NCBI GenBank assembly: GCA_018257865.1
Contig: JAEUBA010000040.1
Coordinates: 220,255-284,254, forward strand
Source of the DNA: Stereocaulon alpinum
Taxonomy: Eukaryota; Ascomycota; Lecanoromycetes; Lecanorales; Stereocaulaceae
Length of the DNA stretch: 64,000 nt
Direction of reading: 5' to 3'
Shown here: piece after piece, positions 21,947-34,635 of the stretch
Numbering within the stretch: the first letter of the stretch is position 1
Layout of the letters: each line of letters starts with the position of its first letter
The notes under the pieces: model-generated
Told to the model about the DNA's origin: nothing
Seen by the model: only the letters and a program-made list of their open reading frames with translations
The model's database searches: none
Program-made: the position numbers and the translations under genes

Positions 21947-24900
21947 ATGGCGGAGAAAAACATCGATGCCTTCGCCGCGAGGCTGGGGGATACCAATCTA
22001 GGTAGGGAGCCATATCATATTGGCAGCGGTGTTCAACCCAGTTAGAGGAATGTCTAGAAGAACATGGCTGACCTCAATGTAGATCCTCAGAAGAAATTCC
22101 ACCTCGCAACCGAGCTGAGAGACAATATCGACCTTTTCTGCCAAGGATCTAATTATGCCATATTTCTCAAGAAACTTTGGCCGGTCTTTCAGAAGATGCT
22201 TGAGGGGCCCCCTGCGTTCATGAGCGTGTCGCTGGAGCATGTAAGACCGTTCAGGTTTTGTCCTCGAGCTAGCGACATGCTGATCCCGACTGACAGAAAC
22301 TCCGCAACTGTGTCCTCGAAATCCTTCACCGTCTGCCGATGAGCCATAACGAAATTCTCAAGCCATATGCATCCATAATTGCGGATGTGTTAATGGGGTT
22401 GGTCCGTACGGAGAACGAGGATAACGCTATCCTATGCATGAAGACTATAATGGATCTAGAGCGCCATCAACCGGAGGCAACTGTGGACAAGGTGCAACCC
22501 TTCTTGGATCTCATCCTTGAGATGTTTCAGGCAATGGAGCAGGTTGTGAAAGATACCTTCGATACACCCGTACAAGGATCGACAGGTACGACCCCGAGTA
22601 ACCCCCAGGCATTTCAGTCTCCGCGACCAGGCTCGCCAGCCGCCTCTGTCGCTTCGGACCTAGGTCTTGAGCAGACAGCCAGGCAGCTCTTGCCAGGGAT
22701 GAAGTCGTTCAAAGTCTTTGCTGAATGTCCCATCATCGTCGTCTCACTTTTCCAGGCCCATCGCGGTGTCGTGCCGAATAATGTCAAGAGATTCGTCCCA
22801 CATATCAAAGACGTACTTAAGCTCCAAGCGGGTCCGCAAGAACGTGCTCATGCCGAGGCTAAGCAACGAGGGGAGATTTTTACCGGGGTTTGCAAGGACA
22901 TTAAGAATAGGGCAGCGTTCGGAGAGCTAATCACTGCGCAAGTTAAGATGATGAGCTTCTTGGCCTACCTTCTCAGGGTCTATGTTCAACAGCTCCAGGA
23001 CTTTCTTCCAATTCTGCCTGATATTGTTATACGGCTCCTGCGAGATTGTCCGAGCGAAAAGTCCTCTACGAGGAAGGAGCTTTTAGTCGCAATACGACAT
23101 ACAATCAACTTTAATTTTCGCAAGATCTTCCTCGAGAAGCTGGATGACCTTCTGGACGAACGGACCTTGATTGGCGATGGCCTCACAGTCTACGAATCAA
23201 TGCGACCTCTCGCCTATAGCTTGCTTGCCGACCTCATCCACCACATTCGAGAGTCGTTGTCACGGGATCAAATTCGGAAGACTGTCAACGTCTTCTCCAA
23301 GAACCTGCACGACAGCTTTCCGGGTACAAGTTTCCAGACAATGAGTGCCAAACTCCTTCTCAACCTGGCGGACAGTATCGCGAACATACAAGACAAGAAA
23401 GATGCCCGCCATTTCCTCATCATGATCTTGAGTGCAATCGGAGACAAGTTCGCGGATATGAATCATCAGTACAAGAATTCCGTCAAGCTATCGAAGGACT
23501 GTGATTCCCAATCCATTGACGCGACACCGGAAGATCATCTGGCAGATGCCAAGTCTCCGCCAGAGTGGGATGAGGTCGACATTTTCACAGCTACGCCCAT
23601 CAAGATGTCAAACCCCAAGGACCGCGGCGCCAATCCTGTCGAAGACAACAAATTCCTCTTCAAGAACCTTCTGACGGGGTTGAAAGGCATGTTCTACCAG
23701 CTCAAGGTCTGCAATCCAGACCCTCCACCAATCGATCAGCAGAACGCCCCTGCGAATTGGCAAGAGGTGTCGCACGGGTACAACGCAGAAGAAGTTCAAG
23801 TCATTAAGAAGCTCTTCCGTCAGGGTGCCTACGTGTTCCGATACTACAACTTAGAGAAACCTTTCGCTGAAACAAACTACTCGTCCCCAGTAGAGTTCTT
23901 GACCAACAATTATGGAGTTCAAAGTGGCAAAGAAGAAAAAGATCTTCTCGAGACTTTCGCCACCGTGTTTCACAGCATCGATCCCGCAACGTTCCATGAG
24001 GTTTTTCACTCTGAGATACCGCTACTATACGACATGATGTTCGAGCATCCTGCTCTACTCCACGTTCCGCAATTCTTCCTTGCTAGCGAGGCCACATCTC
24101 CAGCTTTCGCCGGAATGTTACTTCAATTTTTGATGGATCGTATAGGAGAAGTCGGTAGCTCAAACATCCACAAATCGTCAATCCTATTGAGGATGTTCAA
24201 GCTATCCTTCATGGCAGTAACTCTTTTCAATCAGCAGAACGAACAAGTCCTGCTTCCTCACGTCACTAAGATTGTCACGCAATCGATCCAGCTTTCCACC
24301 TCGGCTGAGGAACCCATGAACTATTTCTATCTTCTGCGATCATTGTTCAGAAGTATTGGCGGTGGGAGATTCGAGCTCCTCTACAAAGAGATCTTACCAT
24401 TGCTGGAGATGCTGCTTGAGGTCTTGAACAACCTTCTGATGGCCGCCCGAAAACCGCAAGAACGCGACCTTTACGTGGAACTCTGCTTAACCGTGCCAGC
24501 TCGACTCAGCAACCTGTTGCCACATCTGAGCTATCTTATGCGTCCACTCGTTGTGGCCCTCCGAGCCGGCTCAGAGCTCGTTGGTCAAGGGCTACGGACC
24601 TTGGAGCTGTGCGTGGATAACCTCACCGCGGAGTATCTGGACCCGATCATGGCACCTGTCATTGATGAGCTTTCGATGGCACTCTGGGATCATCTGAAGC
24701 CAAATCCATATAGTCATTTCCATTCTCATACCACGATGCGCATACTGGGCAAGCTTGGCGGCCGAAACCGGAAGTTCATAAACGGTCCTCCCAGTCTCAA
24801 GTTCCAAAACTTCGCCGACGACACCTGCAGCTTCGACATCAAACTTGAGGGTTCTACCAACGGCAATGGAAAACCTTTCCCGTCCGGTATCGGTATTGAC

Positions 24901-27900
24901 CTTGCCATTGCGAGACTGTCAGAAATACCAAGATCACCAGCTTCAAAGAAGGCAGATCCTTATTACAAACAACAGGCTCTACGACTCATTGGTGCTCAGC
25001 TGAAAATACACATCGGATTTGACAAGCTTCCACATGACTTTGCGCAATTGGTGCGACTGCAGGCCATGGATTTGCATGAAGCTAGATACGATAGCACACC
25101 AGAATTGCTGCAGATGGCCGATCGTGAAAAATCAATTCCCAAGCGAGACGCGCAACAAGAGACGTTGAAAACCCTTTTGAAAGCTTGCATGCTTGCGAAG
25201 ACTATGCCAGAGCTTGAAGGCACAGCGACCGCTTTACTTACGGATGTTTGCCGTCATTTCACAGTTCTTGAGGTCGGAAAAGCTCTGGCTCAGAAAAAGC
25301 AGGAAAAGAAAGGCTTTGACGTCAAGTCTGGAGAAGGCCTCCTATGCCTAGACAGCCGAGTACTGGCGGATGCAATTGCTGAGCAACTGTCTTCCGATAA
25401 ACCAGCTCTACGCGAAGCTGCAGAATTCTGCATCATGACCATGTATGACGCTGCCACAATAATCTTTGGAAGTTCGCAAAGAGTGGATCGATTACTGTTT
25501 TTTACCCATCTGGCAAAACTTTTCACACATAAGTGCTACGAAGAAGACTGGTATGTCAAGGCTGGAGGAGGTATCGGCATTAATGTTCTTGCAACGACGA
25601 TTGAATTGGGTGACGCTTGGTTGACCGGCCGGCAGCTTGAATTCCTGCGTGCTCTCATGTATATCGTGAAGGATATGCCACTGGACTTACCTGCCCACAC
25701 GCGGATACAGGCCCTCAAGACCATCGAGATCCTGATACGGAGGTGTAATAAGGGCGTTTCCAAAGACGACCTCATTCTCCCTCCGAATCTCAACGCTCCC
25801 TCGAACACTCCTACAAAACCGCTCATACAACTCTGCAGCCTATTCGTCCCTGAGCTTATGCACATGAACAAGAATGTCCGAGAAGCAGCTCGCAAAGCTC
25901 TTATCACCATTGCTCAAGTCATAGACGTTGAGGTCCATGAGCTTATAAGTCCGGTCAAAGAAAGACTGCTACAGCCCATCTACATGAAACCGCTTAGGGC
26001 GCTCCCCTTCCCTATGCAGATTGGCTTCCTCGATGCGGTTGCGTACTGCCTGGGATTGCATCGCAATCTGATCGAGTTCAACGATCCGCTGAATAGATTG
26101 TTGACTGAAGCAATGGCGTTGGCGGACGCAGAAGACGAGGCCCTGATAGCTAAGCCACAGGAATACAAAAACGCAGAAGCTCTTGTGAGTCTCAAAGTGT
26201 CTTGTATCCGGCTTCTATCACTGGCTGTGAGCTTCCCCGACTTTGCAGGCCAGCAGCAGGCAACAAGCAGGAGTCGCATCATCTCCATATTCTTCAAGTC
26301 CCTCTACTCGACCAATACTGAGGTGATTGACGCCGCCAATCAAGGTTTGAAGGGCGTTCTTTCGCAGACAACCAAGTTGCCAAAAGATCTGCTGCAGAAC
26401 GGTCTCCGTCCCATCCTCATGAACCTGCAGGATCCCAAAAAGCTCACCGTTGCTGGGCTTGATGGGCTTTGCAGGCTTTTGGCGCTGCTTACTAATTATT
26501 TCAAGACTGAGATAGGGGAAAGACTTCTAGCGCACATGTCTGTCATAGCAGATGGGCCAGTCCTTCAAAAGTCATCATTCTCATTGATTGAGCAGAATCC
26601 CCAGATGAAAATTGTTCTGGCCGCGCTGAATGTCTTCCATCTACTGCCATCGTCCGCGGCTGTCTTCATGAATGATTTGATCGAGCGAGTACTTGACCTT
26701 GAAAAGACTTTGCGAAGGACTCATTTCAGTCCGTTCCGGGAGCCGCTCCTCAAGTACATCAATCGATACCCAAAGGAGGCATGGGATTTCTTTCGTGAGA
26801 GGCTCTCTGATATGAAATACGGCCGATTCTTCGCTCAGCTGCTTCCTTCGCCTCGAAGCGGCCCATTGCGTGATGCGGTGATTGAAAGAATGGAGGGCCT
26901 AATGAAAGCGTCATTCGACCTTGAAGATTCCGAGAAGAAAGACGCTGCTTCCATCAATGCTATCCATACAATTTATTCTCTGTGCAGCACCAATTTCGCG
27001 TGGCTGGCTGACCAAGATGCCCTGCGCCAGACGCTGATGAGAGTGGGCAAGGAGCTCAACCATAAGAGGAAGCTGGACACCATACATCCGGAACTACGTC
27101 TTTGCGCCGACCAAGCCTCAGAACAGTTGATGTACATCTTTACGAGGATGCTGGAATTGGCTCCAAAGGACTTCGAATTCTTTTTTCAACTGATCGACGC
27201 TGTGACTTCGGAAGAAATTAAAGAGCAACCTTCGCTTTTTGCCTTCATCTACGACCACATCATTTCGAGCGACTCTATCGAGTACTGGCGAAGCCTAATA
27301 ATGCGCAGTCTCGATCTGTATAGCAATCGCGGGTCGTCTCAGAGGACGAAAACCTTCGCATTCCGGAATCTTGTAAATCCTATCTTGGCCATGGATACCA
27401 TGAGGGGACTATCCGAGGACCCGAACAAAGCTTCATCACGACGTCTTATTGACAAAAGCGTTGTAGAGGCAATTCACAACAGGATCTGGAAGCCTCAGCT
27501 AAATGATGTCACCGAAGAACACACTCAATCAGGAGCTGACCACTCTAGATTGGAATTGCTGCAGATGTCAGCTTTGCTTCTGAAATGGCATCATACTCTG
27601 GTCTCGGAGGCTCGCAAAGACATCATCAAGTTCGGTTGGACTTACATTAAACTTGAAGACATCATCAACAAGCATGCATCATATGTCTTGGTCGGGTTTT
27701 TCATTGCCCAATTCGAGACCCCAGCTAAGATCATTCACCAAATCTACCTAGCTTGTCTGAAAGCGCACCAGAATGAAGGCCGTGCTCTTGTTGTCCAGGC
27801 GCTAGACCTAATTGCTCCTGTCCTTCCAAAGCGCTTGAAGGAACAGAGTGATCCCAGGTATCCGATGTGGGCGAAGTGGCCGAAGCGAATACTATCAGAG

Positions 27901-30900
27901 GAGAGCTCGAATCTTCAGCAGCTTATCGGGATTTTTCAATTCATGGTCAGGCATCCTAGTCTCTTTTACGAGGCGCGGGAGAACTTTATTCCTACCATAA
28001 TACCTTCCCTGGCCAAGATTGCCCAACTACCCAACCCCTCGAACGAACATAAGAAACTAGTCCTCAACTTGATCCAGATGATTCTCGGGTGGGAAGAACG
28101 GCGCGTGCATGGAAATGAGCGTCCTCCATCTCAGCTATCCGACTCTTCACCGGCTAAGAGGCGGAAGCTTGAGCAATCTGATGGTGGTTCTGCGTCACCA
28201 TCTGGAAGCTTGGGACCCAATTTCACGACAGAGCGGGCCGAATACGTGGTTCCAACAAACCTTCGAAGTATGCTAATCAAGTACCTCACGCAATTCATCA
28301 GTGTCCTACCCGAGCGTTACCCTGTGCCTAGCGTCAGATTAAGAGACCTCCACTCGACAACTCCACAGATACCCCTGCCTCCGAACGAGATGTGCAAGAA
28401 AGCTGTTGGTCTTTTCCATGACCTGCTTTCCCCAGATTACTGGTCTGATCTAGACGTTGACTTGTTTCCCAGGATGTCAGAAATGATCCTGGCTTCAGAG
28501 AAGACTGATAAGGGTGATGAAAAGACAGCCACAAGCATTGTCAATACCCTTCAGATCCTACGTGTTGTTCTGAACATGAAATCAGACCAGTGGGTGGTGG
28601 CGCAGCTTCCGCAGATACAAAAGTTGCTCGAAAAGCCAAGTCGTATGGACAATCCAGAGATACAGGATTGCTTACATACGAGCAGCGATGAGCTAGACGG
28701 TAGAAGACGCCACATACGGCCTATGGTCCAGCGAATCTTGCAAGCCTTGCCAGAGGAGACAAGGGATGAAGATGATATGGAAATGGATACACCAGCCAAA
28801 GATTTCATGGGCTTTCTGTCGTCTGTTGCAACTACAACAATGAGCGACAGCAATCTTGTTGCAAGCATCAATATATTTGAGACCATTGCACGGGTGAAGC
28901 CGAAGGAGATTGAAACGCACATCCCTCATGTCATGCGGGCTCTGCAACAGAAGCTGGCAAAAGATCAGGTTGCGCAGCCAGTACTACCACCTGGTGTACA
29001 TCCAGGAATGCGACCAGGAGACCAGCCAGGTCCTCTCGATGAAAGAGAAATGGAACTGTCTACACAATTGATCTTAAAGAGCATCTGGATCATATCCTCA
29101 AGGATGGCTACCCTTGGTGAGAACAGACGACCCTTCCTCAGCGTGCTGGCGTCATTGGTAGAACGGTCACAGAACACAAAGCTATGCGAGAGAATTTTGA
29201 AAATGGTGGAGACGTGGATCTTTGATTCTAGCGATCCATGGCCGACTTTGAAAGAGAAGACTGCCGTCCTACACAAGATGCTACTTTTCGAAACGCGGCC
29301 GGACCCTACATTGTTGCACCAGTTCCTAGATTTGGTCATTCGCATCTACGAGGACCCGAAAATTACGCGGACCGAGCTTACAGTCAGACTCGAGCATGCT
29401 TTCTTGGTTGGTACGCGAGCCCAAGACGTCGACATGCGCAACCGTTTCATGAACATCTTCGACCGAAGTCTTACGCCAATCGCGAGCTCAAGACTGATCT
29501 ACGTTCTGACTTCGCAGAATTGGGATACCCTGGCGGAGAGCTTCTGGCTAAGTCAGGCCATCCAATTAATATTTGGTGCTATCGACATGAGTACCAACAT
29601 CCAATTGGATAAAGAAGACTTTAAGATGATGCCGCCTACACAACTATTCGGAGCGTCAAGCAACGACTCACGGAAAGATGACCTGATGCTCGATGACAGA
29701 TTTGAGGAATTCATGGCTCAGCACCGACGCTTCTATGCCGATCTCGGAGCCGTGAGAGCAGGTGATATCCTCGAGCCACTTTGCCAATTGCAGCATACCG
29801 ATCCCAATGTAGCCTACGAGATCTGGGTGGCATTGTTCCCACTTTGCTGGTCATTGCTCTCCCAAGCCGACCGCACCGAGCTACAAAAAGGCATGGTCAC
29901 TCTACTCACAAGAGACTACCATCAACGTCAAGTCGACAAAAAGCCAAATGTTGTGCAAGCTTTGCTTGAGGGCAGTGTTCGAGCTGAGCCGAAATTCATG
30001 GTCGCACCTCATCTCATGAAGTACTTTAGTAGGACATATGATGCCTGGTATACTGCTGCGATATCGCTGGAAGAACAAGCCATAAAGCCAACCATCGACA
30101 CCCCTACCAATCGCGAAAGCAATCTTGACGCTCTTGTCGAGGTTTATGCTGGCTTGCAAGAGGACGACTTCTTCTATGGAACATGGCGACGACGCTGCAA
30201 ATTCGTTGAGACAAATGCCGCTCTATCCTATGAACAGAATGGAATGTGGGACAAAGCTCAGCAACTATATGAGGCAGCTCAGATTAAAGCACGCACAGGT
30301 GCTGTGCCCTACTCGCAGGGCGAGTATATGCTCTGGGAGGATCACTGGGTCTTGTGTGCACAGAAGCTGCAGCAGTGGGACATACTGAATGATTTTGCAA
30401 AGCACGAGAACTTCAACGATCTGCTGCTCGAGTCTTCCTGGCGTAACCTTGATAACTGGACCGGAGCAGAGAATATGGAGCAATTGAGCTCCATCATCAA
30501 AGCTGTTTCTGATGCACCAACGCCGCGGAGGACTTTCTTTCAGGCGTTCATGTCACTGCTCAAGTTCCACGAGAAGCAAGAGCCTCCTCAGGAATTCAGT
30601 CGGATATGTGACGAGGCGATCCAGCTCTCCATTCGCAAGTGGCATCAGCTTCCAAATCGCATCACGAATGCTCACATTCCAATCCTACAAAACTTCCAGC
30701 AACTAGTCGAGCTTCATGATGCCAACGTCATCTGCATAAGCCTTTCCCAAACCAACCAAAACAACCTCGATGCGAAGTCCCAGGAGCTGAAGCTGCTGCT
30801 TGGAACATGGCGAGACCGATTACCGAATGTATGGGATGACATCAATGCATGGCAAGACTTGGTTACATGGCGACAACATATTTTCGGTCTCATTAATCGT

Positions 30901-33588
30901 ACCTACCTCAACCTTCTCGGACCTCAGCAGACCAATGCTACTGGCAATTCGTATGCCTACCGTGGATTCCATGAGACTGCTTGGATCATCAATCGCTTTG
31001 CACATGTTGCTCGCAAGCACCAGCTTCCTGACGTTTGTATTGCCCAGCTCCAGAAGATTTACACACTTCCGAACATCGAGATCCAGGAAGCTTTCTTGAA
31101 GCTGCGAGAACAAGCCAAATGCCATTATCAAAACAAGAATGAGCTGAACAGTGGTTTGGACGTTATCAACAACACCAATCTCAACTACTTCGGTCAGCAA
31201 CAAAAGGCTGAATTCTTCACATTGAAGGGCATGTTCTTGGCTAAGCTCAACCAAAAGGAAGAGGCGAATGATGCTTTCGGCACAGCACTCTTCTACGACA
31301 TTCGGCTGCCGAAAGCATGGGCTGAGTGGGGATACTACAACGACATGAGGTTCAAGGAAGATCCGGACAATATGGAGAGTGCTGCTGCCGCCGTGAGTTG
31401 TTACCTGGAAGCTGCCGGGCTTTACAAGAACGCCAAATCACGCAAGCTGCTCAGTCGTATCTTGTGGCTACTCAGTATCGATCACGAGGACAATCAAATC
31501 TCTCAAGCCTTTGAGGACTTCAAGGGAGAAACCCCGACTTGGTACTGGATAACCTTCATCCCACAGTTGCTTACGAGTCTTAGTCATCGTGAGGCTAGAC
31601 TTACTGTCAAGGTTTTGCTCAAGATCGCAAGAGCCTTCCCGCAATCGTTATACTTCCTTCTCCGAACTACCCGCGAAGACCTCCTGTCAATCAAGAAGGT
31701 TCAGGATCAAAAGAATGAGAGGCTCAACAAAGCGAAACAGCAGTCACCTAATATGAAGCACGGCTCACCCGAACAGAATCATGCGACTCCCAATGACCGA
31801 CAGGGTAGTTCTTCACGGCCAGGTACCGCCAACGAAGAGACCGTTGCTAACGGCGCCACAAATGGCGAGACCACAAAAGCCGAGCCTAATGGCGATCCCT
31901 CTGCCGCTCCAGATGGAGAGGCCGAGCCCACATCGAAAAAGCCATGGGAGTATTCTGACGATATTATGGGGCAGCTGAAGAGTGCTTTTCCTCTGCTTGC
32001 GCTGTCAATGGAGACCATGGTAGACCAGGTCCAGAAACACTTCAAATGCCCGCCCGACGAAGACGCATATAGGCTGATTGTGGCCTTGCTCAACGACGGT
32101 TTGTCTGTATGTCAACAACTATCTATAAGTCCATATACGTCTAGATATCTAATGGCTAACTCTTATCAGTACATCGGTCGCAACCCCAATGCCTACGCGC
32201 AAGACTTCAAGTTGCCTCCGGCTACCGAAGCAAACATTCGCAAATTTGCTGAGACGATACTGCCACCGCATATTCGAAGCTCATTCGAGGAAGATTTTGT
32301 TGCGAAGAAACCTACTATGTACGAATACATCCACAAGCTACGGCGGTGGAGAGACAAGTTCGAGGAGAAGCTTGATCGGCGACCGCAAAATGCCAATCTG
32401 GAGAGCTTTAGCAATCCACTGAGCGAGTTCAGATTCGCTAAATTTGATGACGTAGAAGTGCCCGGACAGTACTTGCAACATCGTGACAAAAACAATGACT
32501 TTGTGCGGATTGAGAGATTTCTGCCCAATGTCGACCTGGTGAGGACCGTTGGCTTCTCACATCGACGTTTGAAAATCCGGGGCCACGATGGAAGTGTACA
32601 TCCATTCGCCGTTCAGCATCCAGCAGCAAGGCACAGCCGACGAGAAGAGCGAATACTACAACTCTTCCGCATCTTCAATGGCACGCTAGCAAAGAGGAAA
32701 GAGAGCCGCCGCCGTAACCTGAATTTCAACCTTCCCCAAATGATCCCCCTGGCGCCCTCTCTCCGGCTGGTCCAAGACGATGCCTCTTACATCTCACTCC
32801 AAGGCGTCTATGAAGACTATTGCCGCCGCTATAAGCAGGACAAAGACGCCCCAATTCTCTTCACAATGGATAAGCTTCGCCCTACCTCCAACAACCCACC
32901 CGATCCACTCCATCACAACGCCCTCCGCACCGAGATATTCACCGCGATCCGCACCAAATGGGTTCCGCAGACGATCGCCCTTCACTACTTCCAAGCTACG
33001 TACCCCTCGTTCGCAGATTTCTTCCTTTTCAGAAAGCAATTCTCCTACCAACTCGCTGCCCTCACCTTCATGACTTATATCATGCATATGTCTGCGCGTT
33101 TCCCACACAAACTTTCCATATCCCGGGGCACAGGAAATGTATGGGGCTCCGAGCTCATTCCTGCCATGGTCTCCAACAAGCCCTACTTCCACAATCCAGA
33201 CGCCGTTCCCTTCCGCTTCACTCCGAATCTGCAAACACTCATGGGCCCACTCGCAACCGAGGGTCTTTTTTCTGCCGCCTTGATGGCTATAGCCCGCTGC
33301 CTGACGGAACCCGAAGGCGGCAGCGAACTCGAACAGCAACTCTCCATCTTCGTGCGAGACGAGATGATCTTCTGGCAAACACAGCAGCATAGGAATGCAG
33401 CGGACGCAGCGAACCTAAGGGACATTACTGGACAGAATTGCGAGCTTGTTGTTAAGAGAGCCGTGAGCCTTGCGAGACCGCCGGAGGGCAATTTGCCGGC
33501 CAATCAGACTGTTGTCGATATGATATCTAAGTCTGTCAACCCGCAGGCGCTTGCGGCAACGGATGCACTTTGGATGGGATATTTGTGA
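21947..33588 (+). CDS. TRA1: TRA1, PIKK-family pseudokinase of SAGA and NuA4
   Basis: Four exons: 21947–22001, 22083–22240, 22297–32106, 32170–33588, about 3813 residues. Exon 1 (MAEKNIDAFAARLGDTNL) joins DPQKKFHLATELRD in phase and matches the usual Tra1 start; this is why I chose it over the ATG at 22064. Most of the protein is HEAT/TPR solenoid (LRNCVLEILHRLP, LLADLIHHIRESLSRDQ, TVRLEHAFLVGTR), then FAT (IWVALFPLCWSLL, WAEWGYYNDMRF), a charged low-complexity insert near 31700–31940, and the PI3K-like domain (ESFSNPLSEFRFAKFDDVEV, PGQYLQHRDKN, VGFSHRRLKIRGHDGS). The kinase loop lacks the HxDxxxxN and DFG catalytic residues (VWGSELIPAM instead of DRHPSN type), as expected for a pseudokinase. 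The FATC tail ends DALWMGYL. Tra1 is the activator-binding platform for both histone acetyltransferase complexes. Confidence 0.97.
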
Positions 33589-34635
33589 TCGGATAGGTGG
33601 TGAAGAGATCGTTCAGCGGACTGCGGAGCAGAGAAACCAGGCGTTGGGATTGGAGAAGGAATTTAGCATTGCGTTCTGGCGGAGTATTGGTTATTGGTAT
33701 ATGGATATGTGTCATTTCTAGCATTTTAGGCATGCGTATCTTCTTAGCAAGGCGCTCAGGGTATATCTTATGAGGGATTTCTTATGCCTCATATTACTTT
33801 TTATGTACTTGCACATAGTTTTTCAATTGGATGATTCAGTCACACCAGCAATCTTCGTATCTTACAACGTTGATCCGCCCTTACTCCAATCCCGAATTAG
33901 AGCTACATGACACCGTAACGTAGACGGTAGAATTGCAGTGACATATGTGGAACGGCTATGGAGTCTTGGTCTTTACCGGTTGCATGCTCGAGCGGTATGG
34001 AAGTGTGAGTTGGTAATTGATTCCGTTCCATCATACAGCCCTGATCCAGGAGATGAGGACCCATCCGGCACTATTTACCTAGACCAAATCTTCGTCCTAA
34101 CCCAGCTGTGGATCTACGAGTTGTAATATCTAGATGCCGTGAATGTATGCTATATACTAGTCTGCCAAGGGAATGAATGATACTGCCGTGGACACGCCAT
34201 TGTCTCGACTCACTTGTAGCATGCTATAGCAGCTAGGAGATGGTGTTGATATTAGTTTATAGTCTTCGAAAGCTCTATGTAGTATTCTAATCTCTACCTT
34301 ATGCTCAGAAAGTGTGTGTCGACCGATGAAACCAAAACATCGAACATGGTCTACCCCTTGTACGCAGATTCAAAAGCTTTGCCCAAAGCCAGCAATAGCA
34401 CCAAAAACAACATCTAGGACGTCAATCGTTAATGGCTTAATGTCTGTCTTTAATGCTCCAATTCATGCCAAATTCATCAAGGAAACTCTGCAATCCCAAT
34501 GTTACTAATGCCTTCATTGTCAAATTACCCAGCGATGCTCCGCTTCCCGAGACGCCGCTGAAATGAAAATAAACTTTCTCTTGCACCCAATACATCAACG
34601 AAAATCAACAAAGCGATCGTCGGCCATCACGGACT
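33589..34635. other. intergenic, TRA1 3' side
   Basis: Short frame at 33938–34126 (DPSGTIYLDQIFVLTQLWIY) has some coding look, perhaps a relic of a BTB-type protein, but there is too little to support a gene. Otherwise nothing. Confidence 0.4.

Noticed and set aside
32794..33390. 198-codon minus-strand frame
   Set aside because: Antisense shadow of the TRA1 kinase-like and FATC region.
33938..34126. Small gene or BTB-type relic
   Set aside because: Only about 60 codons with weak resemblance; no second block to support it.
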